Source: Stenotrophomonas maltophilia (GTDB taxonomy: Bacteria; Pseudomonadota; Gammaproteobacteria; Xanthomonadales; Xanthomonadaceae). Taken from it: a DNA stretch of 64,000 nt. The notes below the pieces were generated by a model. It worked only from the letters and a program-made list of their open reading frames with translations, was not told where the DNA came from and made no database searches. The stretch covers positions 3,326,001 to 3,390,000 of the forward strand of contig NZ_CP015612.1 in the NCBI RefSeq assembly GCF_002138415.1, written 5' to 3'. How positions within the stretch are numbered: position 1 is the stretch's first letter; every line of letters begins with the position of its first letter. A program made the translations under genes and the position numbers. Positions 34,566-43,348 of this stretch are shown here, one piece after another.

Positions 34566-34653
34566 GGTGATGCGAGACCTTATGCAATGAATGGGTGGTG
34601 TACGCTGAACCCGCGCACAAGCTGAGTATGCAAAGCTTGCTCGGGGAAGACAA

Positions 34654-35400
34654 TCACCCCCGTGCCAATTCGCCCACCAGTTCCGGAAGTCCGTTGCCGG
34701 CCGCCTGCACGTTGGCCAGCACTTCGGCCATCGTAATCTCCTCGCCATCACCACACCCGGCAGCCCAGTTGGCGATGATCGCCAGGCAGGCGTAATCCAG
34801 CCCCAGCTCACGTGCCAGCGCGGCTTCCGGCATGCCGGTCATGCCCACCAGATCGCAGCCGTCGCGGCGCATGCGGGCGATTTCAGCGATGGTTTCCAGG
34901 CGCGGCCCCTGCGTTGCGCCGTAGCAGCCACCGTCATGGACCGTGACGCCGGTCACTTTGGCCGCGGCCAGGATCTTGCTGCGCAGCATCGGCGTGTACG
35001 GATGGCCGAAATCGACGTGGACCACATCGGTGCCTTCTTCTTCACAGATCGTGCTGATGCGGCCCCAGGTGTAGTCGATGATCTGGTCCGGGCAGGCCAG
35101 CACGCGCGGACCAAAGTGTTCGGTGATGCCACCGACCGTGTTCAACGCCAGCACCCGCTGCGCGCCCAGCTGCTGCAGCGCGGCCAGGTTGGCACGGTAG
35201 TTGATCTTGTGCGGCGGCAGCGAATGTCCCTCGCCATGGCGCGCCAGGAACGCCACGCGGTGGCCGAGCAGCGTACCGACGCGCACCGGGCCGGACGGAC
35301 GGCCAAAGCGGGTGTCGATCTCGTGGGTCTGCACGTCGTCAAGCTTGGCCAGGTTGTAGACACCGGTACCGCCGATCACGGCCAGGGCGATCTGTTGCAT
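34654..35400 (-). CDS. S-methyl-5'-thioinosine phosphorylase
   Basis: A 248-residue member of the MTAP/PNP type II family: [10 protein letters not shown] at the N terminus, [22 protein letters not shown] (phosphate and purine region) and [21 protein letters not shown] near the C terminus. The [10 protein letters not shown] version and length fit the gammaproteobacterial methylthioinosine phosphorylases rather than human-type MTAP. It releases hypoxanthine and methylthioribose-1-phosphate. The next gene upstream in the operon, hpt, would salvage that hypoxanthine. The ATG at 35400 has GGAG at a good distance; a codon at 35409 is less likely. Confidence 0.85.
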   Translation of the reverse strand: MQQIALAVIGGTGVYNLAKLDDVQTHEIDTRFGRPSGPVRVGTLLGHRVAFLARHGEGHSLPPHKINYRANLAALQQLGAQRVLALNTVGGITEHFGPRVLACPDQIIDYTWGRISTICEEEGTDVVHVDFGHPYTPMLRSKILAAAKVTGVTVHDGGCYGATQGPRLETIAEIARMRRDGCDLVGMTGMPEAALARELGLDYACLAIIANWAAGCGDGEEITMAEVLANVQAAGNGLPELVGELARG

Positions 35401-35482
35401 TCGAAGCACTCCATGAAAAGACGAACGCCGGCACCCGAGGATGCCGGCGGCAGAAGAAGACGCGCCGCGGGCGGCTGCGCCG

Positions 35483-36037
35483 TTATTCCTTCATCGCGTA
35501 GATGGCCGGCACGCAGCGCAGGGTTTCGTTGACGTCCATGCCGAAGCCGAACACGTAACGGTCCGGCAGTTCGATGCCGGCGTAGTCGGCCGTCACGTCC
35601 GGCAGCGCGCGGTCGTGCTTCTTTACCGTCATCGCGGCGATACGCACGTCGGTCGCGCCCTGTTCCAGGCACCAGGTGCGCACGCCCTGCAGGGTGTAGC
35701 CCTCGTCCAGAATGTCGTCGACCAGCAGCACGCGGCGGCCGAACAGCGACGTGGCCGGCTTGTGCTTCCAGACCAGGTCGCCGCCGGTGGTTTCACCGCG
35801 GTAACGGGTGGCGTGCAGGTAATCGAACTGCACGTCCTGGCCGCGCGCGCCCAGTTCCAGCGCCAGCTGGCCGGCGAACGGCAGCGCACCGTGCATGATG
35901 GACAGGAACAGCGGCACCTCGCCCTTGTAATCGCGCGCGATGGCGTCGGCGATACCAGCGATGGCCTTGTCGATGGTGGGGCGGTCGACCAGCAGGTCAG
36001 CCTGGGCCAGGGCCTGGGAAATGGTGAGGTTGGGCAT
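35483..36037 (-). CDS. hpt: Hypoxanthine-guanine phosphoribosyltransferase
   Basis: A 184-residue PRTase with the PRPP-binding signature VLLVDDILDEGYTLQ (about 104-118) and the flexible-loop region HATRYRGETTGGD. It converts hypoxanthine (and guanine) with PRPP to IMP/GMP. Its start overlaps the nagZ stop by one base (TGATG), and the MTI phosphorylase begins 82 bases after its stop, giving a coherent salvage operon. Confidence 0.92.
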   Translation of the reverse strand: MPNLTISQALAQADLLVDRPTIDKAIAGIADAIARDYKGEVPLFLSIMHGALPFAGQLALELGARGQDVQFDYLHATRYRGETTGGDLVWKHKPATSLFGRRVLLVDDILDEGYTLQGVRTWCLEQGATDVRIAAMTVKKHDRALPDVTADYAGIELPDRYVFGFGMDVNETLRCVPAIYAMKE

Positions 36038-37044
36038 CAGACGGTTCTTCCAAGGGTTTCAAGCAGACGGGATTGGGTGTCGCCATGGCGGGCATCGGCC
36101 AGCAGGCCGTCCCAGCCAAGCGCGCCGCGGCCGAGCAGGCCCAGCAGCGCAGCAGTATTGAGGGAACGGCCCTGCACCGCGTGCAGGGCTTCATCGACCA
36201 GTTCCGGGTGGCAGACCAGCACCACGTCGCAGCCGGCATCCAGGTGCGCGTGCACGCGTGCCGGCACGCCACCGGCACTGTGCGAGGCGGCCATGCCGAT
36301 GTCATCGGAGAACACCACGCCGCGGAAGCCGAGCTCGCCGCGCAGAATGTCCTGGATCCAGCGCGGCGAATAGCCGGCCGGTTCAGGCGCAATCTGCGGG
36401 TAGATCACGTGCGCCATCATCACCGCGTCGGCACCGGCGGCGATGCCTGCCTGGAACGGCACCAGGTCCTGCGTGCGCAGCTCGTCCAGCGCGCGCGGAT
36501 CGATCGCGGTATCCACATGGGTGTCTTCCAGCACCGTGCCGTGGCCGGGGAAATGCTTGAGCGTGGCGGCCATGCCGACCGCATGCATGCCCCGCACATA
36601 GGCGGCAGTGAACGCAGCCACCACCTGCGGATCTTCGCTGAAGGCGCGGTTGCCGATAGCGCGGTTGCCACGGCCCAGGTCGACCACCGGGGCGAAGCTG
36701 AGGTCCAGGCCGCTGGCGCGCACTTCGCTGGCCATCAGCCAGGCGTGTTGCTCGGCCAGGGCCATGGCCTGCTGCGGATCGGTGGCGTACAGCGCGCCAA
36801 TGTCCTGCAGCGGCGGCAGCTCGCTGTAGCCTTCGCGGAAACGCTGCACTCGGCCGCCTTCCTGGTCCACGCAGATCAGCTGCGGGCGCGGCGCGGCAGC
36901 GCGGATCGCCGCGCTCAGATCGGTCACCTGCTGGCGCGAGGCGAAGTTGCGCTTGAACAGCACCACCCCGGCCACGGCATCGTGCTGCAGCCAGTCACGT
37001 TCCTGGGCGGTCAGTTCAGTGCCGGCAACGCCGATCAGCAGCAT
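36037..37044 (-). CDS. nagZ: Beta-N-acetylhexosaminidase NagZ
   Basis: A 335-residue glycoside hydrolase family 3 protein. The NagZ signatures are ICVDQEGGRVQRF (about 57), LDLSFAPVVDLGRGNRAIGNRAF (about 111, quoted from two adjacent blocks), KHFPGHG (about 163) and the nucleophile region VVFSDDIGMAA (about 243). It removes GlcNAc from anhydro-muropeptides in the cytoplasm during cell-wall recycling; in bacteria with AmpR-controlled beta-lactamases its products are inducing ligands. The ATG at 37044 has GGAG upstream, whereas a codon at 37062 does not. First gene of the nagZ-hpt-phosphorylase operon. Confidence 0.94.
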   Translation of the reverse strand: MLLIGVAGTELTAQERDWLQHDAVAGVVLFKRNFASRQQVTDLSAAIRAAAPRPQLICVDQEGGRVQRFREGYSELPPLQDIGALYATDPQQAMALAEQHAWLMASEVRASGLDLSFAPVVDLGRGNRAIGNRAFSEDPQVVAAFTAAYVRGMHAVGMAATLKHFPGHGTVLEDTHVDTAIDPRALDELRTQDLVPFQAGIAAGADAVMMAHVIYPQIAPEPAGYSPRWIQDILRGELGFRGVVFSDDIGMAASHSAGGVPARVHAHLDAGCDVVLVCHPELVDEALHAVQGRSLNTAALLGLLGRGALGWDGLLADARHGDTQSRLLETLGRTV

Positions 37045-37138
37045 GGTCGATCTCCACAACACGCGCCCGCATGGCGCAGTGCCGCATTGTCGCAGAACCG
37101 GCCGACAGGCGCAGTGGTCAAGGCAAAAGGGAAGCGCG

Positions 37139-37202
37139 GGGTCAGAGCCTCTGCGGGGATCTGACCCCGGGGTCGGATCCCCGCAAGGGCTCTGACCCCG
37201 AT
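37139..37202. repeat. GGGGTCAGAGCC-type palindrome
   Basis: Two nested inverted repeats: CGGGGTCAGAGCC with GGCTCTGACCCCG at the outside and GGGGATCTGACCCC/GGGGTCGGATCCCC at the centre. It fills the gap between the FrnE-like gene end and the nagZ start. Confidence 0.75.
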
Positions 37203-37206
37203 CTGC

Positions 37207-37902
37207 TCAGACCTTGCAGCCATCCGGGCCGCAGGCCTCGTCTCCGTCAGCCGAAGCTGCCGGGGCGCCCTGTTCGGCCGCGATCTGTCGCAGGACGTTG
37301 GCGAAGGCCTCTGGGGGCTGGGCCCCGGAAATGGCCCACTTTCCATCGATGACGAAGGTCGGCACCGAGGAAATGCCCAGCGCATGTGCCTGCGCCAGCT
37401 TGGCCTCGACCTCGGCCAGGCCGCGGTCGGAGGCCAGCATCTGCGCGATTTCACCCGCGTCGAGGCCGCCTGCCACACCGGCCTTGATCAGCACCGAGGG
37501 GTCCGCCAGGTTCTGGCCATGCTCGAAGTGGGCGCGGAACAGCGCTTCGCCGACCGCATCCTGCACGCCGTGCTGGCCGGCCAGCCACAGCACCCGGTGC
37601 GCCGGCAGCGTGGTCACCCGCACCTGGCCCTGGCCGAAGTCCATCGGCAAGCCTTCTGCACGCGCAGTGGTCTGGGTCTGGCCGAGAATCTGCTCGGTGC
37701 GCTCGACGCCGCCGAACTTGCGCACGTAGGCCTCGCGCAGCGGCACCGGGGTGGCGTCCGCGTCCGGATCCAGCTGGAATGGCTGCCAATGGATGTCGAG
37801 TTCAGGCGCGTCCGCGCCCAGCAACTGCACACCCTGCTGGAAACGATGCTTGCCAATCCAGCACCAGGGGCAGACCACGTCGGAGTAGATGTCGATTCTC
37901 AT
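37207..37902 (-). CDS. DsbA-family (FrnE-like) thiol oxidoreductase
   Basis: A 231-residue thioredoxin-fold protein. The redox motif CPWC (VVCPWCWIGKHRF, about 10-22) is followed by the helical insertion and cis-Pro loop SSVPTFVIDG (about 178). No signal peptide, so it is cytoplasmic like FrnE. The extra C-terminal tail ends CGPDGCKV, adding a second Cys pair seen in some xanthomonad relatives. The role is probably protein or small-molecule disulfide exchange under oxidative stress. Confidence 0.87.
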   Translation of the reverse strand: MRIDIYSDVVCPWCWIGKHRFQQGVQLLGADAPELDIHWQPFQLDPDADATPVPLREAYVRKFGGVERTEQILGQTQTTARAEGLPMDFGQGQVRVTTLPAHRVLWLAGQHGVQDAVGEALFRAHFEHGQNLADPSVLIKAGVAGGLDAGEIAQMLASDRGLAEVEAKLAQAHALGISSVPTFVIDGKWAISGAQPPEAFANVLRQIAAEQGAPAASADGDEACGPDGCKV

Positions 37903-37932
37903 CCCCCCGACATGGGGGCCGCCCCCCTCGAT

Positions 37933-38008
37933 AAAAGGGGACGGAGGGGATTAAGTCGTTTTCAGCACAGGTGGGGTAAAGACGACTTAATCCCCTCCGT
38001 CCCCTTTT
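37933..38008. repeat. Long perfect inverted repeat (taatcccctccgtcccc)
   Basis: Arms of 27 bases (37933-37959 and 37982-38008), perfectly complementary, starting aaaaggggacggagggg and separated by 22 bases. With its terminal A/T runs it can act as an intrinsic terminator on either strand. It sits between two leftward genes; a single arm recurs at 13455-13481. Confidence 0.8.
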
Positions 38009-38016
38009 TGGCGGCT

Positions 38017-38502
38017 TCACCACTCTGAATACGGGTGACTGGCCAAGGCAACGTTGTAGTAGCGGGCATCATCGGTGACTTCAGCGCCCACCCAGTCCGG
38101 CAGGTCGATGACCTGGTCGGCACTGTCCAGCTCGACCTCGGCCACGACCAGGCCGGCGTTGTCGCCGAGGAACTCGTCCACTTCCCAGGTCAGGCCGGCG
38201 TGTTCGACCAGATGGCGGCGCTTGTCGATCAGGCCACCCACGCACAACGCCAGCAGCGCGCGCGCGTCCTCCACGGGAATCGGATAATCGAACTCCTGCC
38301 GGGTGTGGCCGATGGTGCGCGACTTCAGGTTCAGCGCGGCGTGGTCGCCCTCGATGCGCACGCGCACCGAGGCGTTCTGGGTGCCGCGGTCGAGCGCGCC
38401 CATATCGTTGATATAGCCCTGCGCCATCGGAATCACCCGATGCGCGGCGGTGCGCCAGCGATCACTGCTGACGAGGAATTTGCGTTCGATTTCGATGCCC
38501 AT
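38017..38502 (-). CDS. CYTH domain protein (putative triphosphatase)
   Basis: A 161-residue protein with the defining N-terminal EIERKFLV motif (residues 3-10) followed by alternating basic and acidic strands of the triphosphate tunnel fold (VRVRIEGDHAALNLKS, WEVDEFLGDNAGLVVAEVEL). CYTH proteins hydrolyse inorganic triphosphate, and some act as class IV adenylate cyclases or thiamine-triphosphatases; the specificity is not evident. The ATG at 38502 sets the motif at the N terminus. Same strand as rlmD, 33 bases downstream of it. Confidence 0.88.
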   Translation of the reverse strand: MGIEIERKFLVSSDRWRTAAHRVIPMAQGYINDMGALDRGTQNASVRVRIEGDHAALNLKSRTIGHTRQEFDYPIPVEDARALLALCVGGLIDKRRHLVEHAGLTWEVDEFLGDNAGLVVAEVELDSADQVIDLPDWVGAEVTDDARYYNVALASHPYSEW

Positions 38503-38535
38503 CGCGCCATTATGCGCGATGGGCATGACAGCCGA

Positions 38536-39870
38536 TCAGCGCTTCTCGAACACCGCGATGCTTTCCACGTGTGCGGTGTGCGGGAACATGTCCATGGCAC
38601 CGGCGCTGACCAGGGTGAAGCCCTGTTCGTTGACCAGATAGCCGGCATCGCGGGCCAGCGAACCCGGGTGGCAGCTGACATAGACGATGCGCTTGAACTG
38701 CTTCAGCGGCAGCTGCTGCAGCACTTCGATCGCGCCCGAGCGCGGCGGGTCCAGCAGCAGCTTGTCGAAGCCCTGGCGCATCCACGGGGTGCTGCGCTGG
38801 TCCTGGGTCAGGTCGGCGCTGAAGAACTGCGCGTTGGCCAGGCCATTGCGCTCGGCATTCTCACGGGCACGCGCGACGAGGCCGGCATCACCTTCCACAC
38901 CGACCACTTCGCGCACGCGGCGCGCCAGCGGCAAGGTGAAGTTGCCCAGGCCGCAGAACAGGTCCAGCACGCGCTCGTCCTCACCCGGTTCCAGCAGGTC
39001 CAGGGCGTGGGCGATCATCTTCTCGTTGAGCTTGGCATTGACCTGGATGAAGTCCAGCGGGCGGAACGCCAGTTCGACATCCCACGGCGCCAGACGGAAC
39101 GACAGCGGTACGCCCTGCCCGTCCAGCGGCTGCACGGTGTCCACGCCACCGGACTGCAGGTAGATCACGAAGCCATGCTGCTGGCCGAAGGCGGCCCAGG
39201 CCGCACGATCAGCGTCGCTGAGCGGCTGCAGGTGGCGCACGGTCAGGACCACGGCCTGGTCACCGGCGATGAATTCGATCTGCGGGATGTCGCGCTTGCC
39301 ATCGAGCGACTCGATGAAAGTCGACAACGCCTCGACCTTGGTGCCGATTTCCGGAATCACGGTCAGGCACTGGCTGAGATCGGCCACGAATCGCGGGTCC
39401 TGTTCACGGAAACCGACCAGGGTCTTGTCCTTCTTCTCGACCCGGCGCACCGAGAAGCGGCCCTTGCGCCGGTAGCCCCAGCTCTCGCCGACCAGCGGCG
39501 CCAGCACGGTTCCCGGCTTCACGTGGCCGATGCGCTCCAGGTTGTCCATCAGCACGCGCTGCTTGGCGACGATCTGCTGGTCTTCGTCCAGGTGCTGCAG
39601 CACGCAGCCGGCGCAGGTGCCGAAGTGCGGGCACTTCGGGGTGACGCGCTGCGGCGAGGCCTGCAGCACTTCCACCGTACGCGCTTCGTCGAAATGGCGG
39701 CTGCGGGCGGTCTGTTCGGCCATGACCACCTCGCCCGGCAGGGCGCCGCTGACGAAGGTGACCTTGCCGCCCTCGCCTTCACGGCGGGCGACACCGCGAC
39801 CATCATGGCTGAGGTCGAGGATCTCGGTCTGGAACGGGGTACGGTCGATGCGGGAGCGGGATCGGGCCAC
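38536..39870 (-). CDS. rlmD: 23S rRNA (uracil-1939 C5)-methyltransferase RlmD
   Basis: A 444-residue RumA-type enzyme. An N-terminal TRAM domain (about 10-70) precedes the Fe-S cluster cysteines CPHFGTCAGC (about 80) and the SAM domain with VLDLFCGLGNFTLPLA (about 290). Catalytic blocks LLLDPPRSGA and VYVSCHPGSLARD (nucleophilic Cys) follow. The best N terminus is a GTG at 39870 (VARSRSRIDRTPFQTE); upstream sequence in frame lacks similarity and crosses into the divergent gene. It methylates U1939 of 23S rRNA. Confidence 0.92.
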   Translation of the reverse strand: MARSRSRIDRTPFQTEILDLSHDGRGVARREGEGGKVTFVSGALPGEVVMAEQTARSRHFDEARTVEVLQASPQRVTPKCPHFGTCAGCVLQHLDEDQQIVAKQRVLMDNLERIGHVKPGTVLAPLVGESWGYRRKGRFSVRRVEKKDKTLVGFREQDPRFVADLSQCLTVIPEIGTKVEALSTFIESLDGKRDIPQIEFIAGDQAVVLTVRHLQPLSDADRAAWAAFGQQHGFVIYLQSGGVDTVQPLDGQGVPLSFRLAPWDVELAFRPLDFIQVNAKLNEKMIAHALDLLEPGEDERVLDLFCGLGNFTLPLARRVREVVGVEGDAGLVARARENAERNGLANAQFFSADLTQDQRSTPWMRQGFDKLLLDPPRSGAIEVLQQLPLKQFKRIVYVSCHPGSLARDAGYLVNEQGFTLVSAGAMDMFPHTAHVESIAVFEKR

Positions 39871-39997
39871 GTGGCAACAGGCTGCGGGCAAAAATGGGGG
39901 CGTATTGTCGCAGATCCTGACCGGCAGGGTCCGGACCCGCTTGCGCCCGCCGCCGCTGTGCTTGATGATTGCAACAGCTGACATGGAGGCAGCCCTG

Positions 39998-40726
39998 ATG
40001 CAGATGACCCCGCGGGCCAGCCGGCCCCGCTTCCTGCTTGTCGAGGACGACATCATCAGCCGCGGTTTTTTCAAAGCGGCGTTGGAAACGTTACCGGCGG
40101 ACGTGGACACCGCAGATTCACTGGCCAGTGCGCTGGCGAGCGCCGAACCCGGCGCGCATGACCTGTGGCTGATCGACGTCAACCTGCCTGACGGCAACGG
40201 CGCGCAGCTGCTGCGCGAACTACGCCGTTCACACCCCGATACCCCGGCGTTGGCGCATACCGCCGACGGCGATACCTCGATCCATGCGCGCCTGCGCGAG
40301 GCCGGCTTCAGCGACACCCTGGTCAAACCCCTCGGCCGCGACCAGCTGCTGAAAGCGGTGCGCCGCGCACTGGTCAACAGCCCGGCCGGGATTGTCATGG
40401 CCCAGGCGCCGGCCGCGGTCGAGCTGCAGGTACAGGACTGGGACGAGACTGCGGCACTGGCCGCGCTCAATGGCCAGCGCAACCACCTGATCGCCCTGCG
40501 CGAGCTGTTCCTGGCCGAGCTGCCGGGCGTACGTGACGCGGTCGAGCAGGCGGTGGACCAGCATGACGAGCGCCAGCTGCGCAGCCAGTTGCATCGGCTG
40601 CAGGCGAGCTGTGGCTTCGTGGGCGCGGCACGCTTGGCCCGTGCGGTGCGCCAGTTGCATCATACGCCCGAGTCCGGGCAGGCCCAGGCGGGATTCCGCG
40701 ACGCGGTAGCTGCCCTGCTGCATTGA
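39998..40726 (+). CDS. Response regulator with C-terminal Hpt domain
   Basis: A 242-residue two-domain signalling protein. The receiver domain (about 10-125) has FLLVEDDIISRGF, the phospho-acceptor Asp60 (LWLIDVNLPDG), the switch Thr in LAHTADGD and Lys in DTLVKPL. The second domain (about 150-242) is an Hpt bundle with phospho-His199 in LHRLQASCGFVGA. There is no output domain, so it would relay phosphate between a hybrid kinase and another regulator. GGAGG eight bases upstream favours the ATG at 39998 over 39983. The kinase partner is not in this window. Confidence 0.85.
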   Translation: MQMTPRASRPRFLLVEDDIISRGFFKAALETLPADVDTADSLASALASAEPGAHDLWLIDVNLPDGNGAQLLRELRRSHPDTPALAHTADGDTSIHARLREAGFSDTLVKPLGRDQLLKAVRRALVNSPAGIVMAQAPAAVELQVQDWDETAALAALNGQRNHLIALRELFLAELPGVRDAVEQAVDQHDERQLRSQLHRLQASCGFVGAARLARAVRQLHHTPESGQAQAGFRDAVAALLH

Positions 40727-40813
40727 GGGTTGTTCGGCAGGGCTGCGCCCTGCACCCGCCGAAGCTTCAAGCCAGGGCAACGGCAACAGCAAAAACTGGA
40801 ATTCCGTGGGCTG

Positions 40814-40913
40814 GTGGGGCGGTGTCGGAGTGCGGGGACGCCGCAAGTACGTCCTTGTAGGCTTGGCAGCCGCATCCATGCGGCTGACACCCCGCACTCC
40901 GACACCGCCCCAC
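40814..40913 (+). repeat. Long nested palindrome, copy 4
   Basis: Perfect 23-base outer arms (GTGGGGCGGTGTCGGAGTGC..., closed at 40891-40913) with inner hairpin GCCGCA/TGCGGC. It is preceded by the gttcggcagggctgcgcc hairpin (40732-40766) and followed by the ctgacagatttccg tail, as in other copies. Confidence 0.87.
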
Positions 40914-41000
40914 CTCTGACAGATTTCCGCGATCGGGTAGTTCCACGCCATGCGCGGATGAATCTCTGTCAGATATCGAAATTCAAACTGGGGTCGGATC

Positions 41001-42350
41001 CTGAGGTATCCCCACGTTTTCATGGCAGCAACGTCATTTGGTCCAAGGCCTTCCCTGGGGGCGAGCGCAGAAGATCAAGCCACCGTGCCGGTGGTCCTAG
41101 GGGCCAGCCTCTGACTAGTGCCTCGCGCCCAACGCGTGGGGTGGAATAGCGTTTGCGGGTGCTTTTGCTGGGCCAAAGCCAGTGGGCGATGTCTGCCGCT
41201 TCACACACCAAGCCGGCCAGCCAGCTGACGAAGGTGGCCAGCGTGCTGATCAGGAGCAGGATCTGCAGCCTGGGCCCTTGCCGGGTCAGACTGTCTTCCA
41301 GGGCATGCCCGTAGCGGTGTGATTTGAGATCTCGAAAGGCCAGTTCGATCTGCATCCGGCGGGCATAGAGGTTAACCAACTGTCGGGCGCTGGCCTGACT
41401 CAATTCGGGCGCGGCCACGATAAGCCAAGGCTCTCGCTCACGAGCGGCAGCCTTCAGGCTCACCGCCGAACGAGAGGCCTGCTGTGGAGTACGGCGGGTG
41501 GATTTTTTGCGGCCCTTACGCGTTTTGGAACACAGCACCACGCGGCAGGCCAGCGGCGAGCTGCGGTTGACCAGCGCTGGCGGGAGCTCGCGTGGCACGG
41601 TCCTGGCTCTGGCGTGCAGGGTGCGGCTGTCATGCCAGTGTTCCGGGTAGTTGGGGGCCTCCTGAAGTTTGATGCGCGTTGCTCCACGCAGACGCCCCAC
41701 CCAGTGCCAGCCCAGCGCAGAAACCGCGCGAAACCAAGGGGTCCGGAACCCAGCATCGGTCACCAGAATCGGAGTTACCCCTTCTGGAATGAGCTTGCGC
41801 AATTGCTGCAGAAAATGCCTCTCGGCCTCGGCGGAGCCTTGTTCTTTCCCGCGAACAATCATGTCCAGCAGCGTCAGCGTGCGGCCGCCCACGGGAACCG
41901 CCGCGCGAAGCAAGCACCAGCTTTTGTCCGGCTTCAAGTCAGACCAATCGATGAGGATGACCGGCTGTGGGCCACGTAGCAGCCAGCGAGCCATGTCGGC
42001 CTCAATGGCACCGCGTTCGCCATGTAGATGCCGATTTCCCAACAGGCGATCAAACGCCTTGAGGGGAGCTCGTACACGCTCGGCCCCAGGCCACGCTCGA
42101 GCGATATCGGTCAAGGTCAACCGTCGCCCAACGATCAGCGCTTGCACCGCGCTGAGAAGGGCCCGCATGCGCAGGACATGCATGGCCGATAGTGAGTTGG
42201 GCAAGCACTTCTGCAATACTTGGCTGGCGCGCATGACCGCATTCTTCTTTTGGTTTAGTCACCTTGAAGGCTGCGGCATGCGCGCACTTGTTTCCAGAGC
42301 CTGATACGTAAGCCATTGCTCTGTCTGAGGAAAACGTGGGGATACCTCAG
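41001..42350 (-). mobile_element. IS4-family (IS10-like) insertion sequence, complete
   Basis: 1350 bp bounded by near-perfect inverted repeats: left CTGAGGTATCCCCACGTTTT and its complement at the right end. The 9-bp direct repeats GGTCGGATC (40992-41000 and 42351-42359) are the target duplication. The CTGAG start, 9-bp duplication, single transposase gene and size all match IS10 (1329 bp, ends CTGAGAGATCCCC). It has landed inside a ggggtcggatcc palindrome. Intact ends and gene suggest recent arrival. Confidence 0.93.
41020..42234 (-). CDS. IS10-like transposase
   Basis: A 404-residue IS4-family DDE transposase, colinear with the 402-residue IS10 protein (shared blocks such as DRLLGNRHLH and the GW-W stretch before RGA). 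Catalytic residues are Asp96 (LIDWSD), Asp160 (LVTDAGF) and Glu297 within the family motif Y-2-R-3-E-6-K (YARRMQIELAFRDLK, 290-304). No internal stop or frameshift, so it should be functional. Cut-and-paste transposition via hairpin intermediates is the known IS10 mechanism. Confidence 0.95.
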   Translation of the reverse strand: MRASQVLQKCLPNSLSAMHVLRMRALLSAVQALIVGRRLTLTDIARAWPGAERVRAPLKAFDRLLGNRHLHGERGAIEADMARWLLRGPQPVILIDWSDLKPDKSWCLLRAAVPVGGRTLTLLDMIVRGKEQGSAEAERHFLQQLRKLIPEGVTPILVTDAGFRTPWFRAVSALGWHWVGRLRGATRIKLQEAPNYPEHWHDSRTLHARARTVPRELPPALVNRSSPLACRVVLCSKTRKGRKKSTRRTPQQASRSAVSLKAAAREREPWLIVAAPELSQASARQLVNLYARRMQIELAFRDLKSHRYGHALEDSLTRQGPRLQILLLISTLATFVSWLAGLVCEAADIAHWLWPSKSTRKRYSTPRVGREALVRGWPLGPPARWLDLLRSPPGKALDQMTLLP

Positions 42351-42389
42351 GGTCGGATCCGTTTTCCGAAGGAAAACGGATCCGACCCC
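42351..42389. repeat. Remainder of the ggggtcggatcc palindrome split by the IS10-like element
   Basis: Removing the IS and one copy of its 9-bp duplication restores a perfect palindrome with 19-base arms (40989-41000 joined to 42360-42389; centre gaa). Same class as 15365, 37139 and 61717. Confidence 0.8.
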
Positions 42390-42514
42390 ATGCCATTCCG
42401 ACAGATCGCGGAAAACTGTCGAAGGCGGGGTGGGTTCGGTTGCGGGAGTGTCCGCGGCATGGATGCCGCGGCCAAGCCCCCAAAGGTGAAGTGACCCCCG
42501 AGACTTGGACGGTT

Positions 42515-43348
42515 TCAGGCGGCCGATTGGGCCTGCTCCCGGTACTGTACCGGGCTCAGGCCTTTCAGTTTCAGTTTGATGCGCTCTTCGTTGTAGTACT
42601 GGATGTATTCCACCAGCCCGGCCTCCAGACTCTCGATGCTGTCAAAGCTGTTCAGGTAAAAGAACTCCGACTTCAGCGTCCCAAAGAAGCTCTCCATCGC
42701 TGCATTGTCCAGGCAGTTGCCACGCCGGGACATGCTTTGTTTCAAAGAGTGCTTTTCCAGCATGTGCCGGTAGTTTTCATGCTGGTACTGCCAGCCCTGG
42801 TCGGAGTGGATCATGGGGCGCTCATCCGGCGAAAGCTTCTTGATGGCCTCCTCCAGCATCTGACCTACCAGATCGAACACGGGCTGGCGCTTGATCTGAT
42901 AAGCCACGATTTCGCCGTTGTAGAGGTCCATGATCGGCGACAGATACAGCTTCATGCCTTGTACCTTGAACTCGGTCACGTCGGTCACCCACTTCTGGTT
43001 GGGGCGCTCGGCGTGGAATTGGCGATTGAGGTCATTGCCAACCACAACATTGGCGGCCCCCTTGAAGGACCGGTAGCGCTTCACGCGTACCCGTGATTTC
43101 AGGCCCATCTTCCCCATCAGGCGCTGTACCCGCTTGTGATTGGTCCGATGGCCCTGGTTGGCCAATTCCAGCGTCACCGTGCGATAGCCATAACGCCCTT
43201 GGCTTTGATCGTAGATTGCACGGATGCGCTCGCACAGGGCTGCCTCATCCTGATCCGGATGGGCCAGGACATGGTTCTGGTAATAGAACGTACTGCGTGA
43301 CAGCTCTGCCGCTTCGAGCAGAAGCGACAACGTATGAACCTGCCTCAA
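42515..43348 (-). CDS. IS3-family transposase OrfB (catalytic part)
   Basis: A 277-residue DDE integrase-fold domain: Asp123 (KWVTDVTEF), Asp183 (IHSDQGWQY) and Glu219 (NAAMESFFGTLKSE), giving the D-59-D-35-E spacing of the IS3 family. An HTH_21-like region is at the N terminus (ELSRSTFYYQ). The annotated start is a TTG overlapping the orfA stop; expression is more likely as an OrfAB fusion after a -1 shift at 43411-43417, since the frame is open back to that point. Confidence 0.93.
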   Translation of the reverse strand: MRQVHTLSLLLEAAELSRSTFYYQNHVLAHPDQDEAALCERIRAIYDQSQGRYGYRTVTLELANQGHRTNHKRVQRLMGKMGLKSRVRVKRYRSFKGAANVVVGNDLNRQFHAERPNQKWVTDVTEFKVQGMKLYLSPIMDLYNGEIVAYQIKRQPVFDLVGQMLEEAIKKLSPDERPMIHSDQGWQYQHENYRHMLEKHSLKQSMSRRGNCLDNAAMESFFGTLKSEFFYLNSFDSIESLEAGLVEYIQYYNEERIKLKLKGLSPVQYREQAQSAA

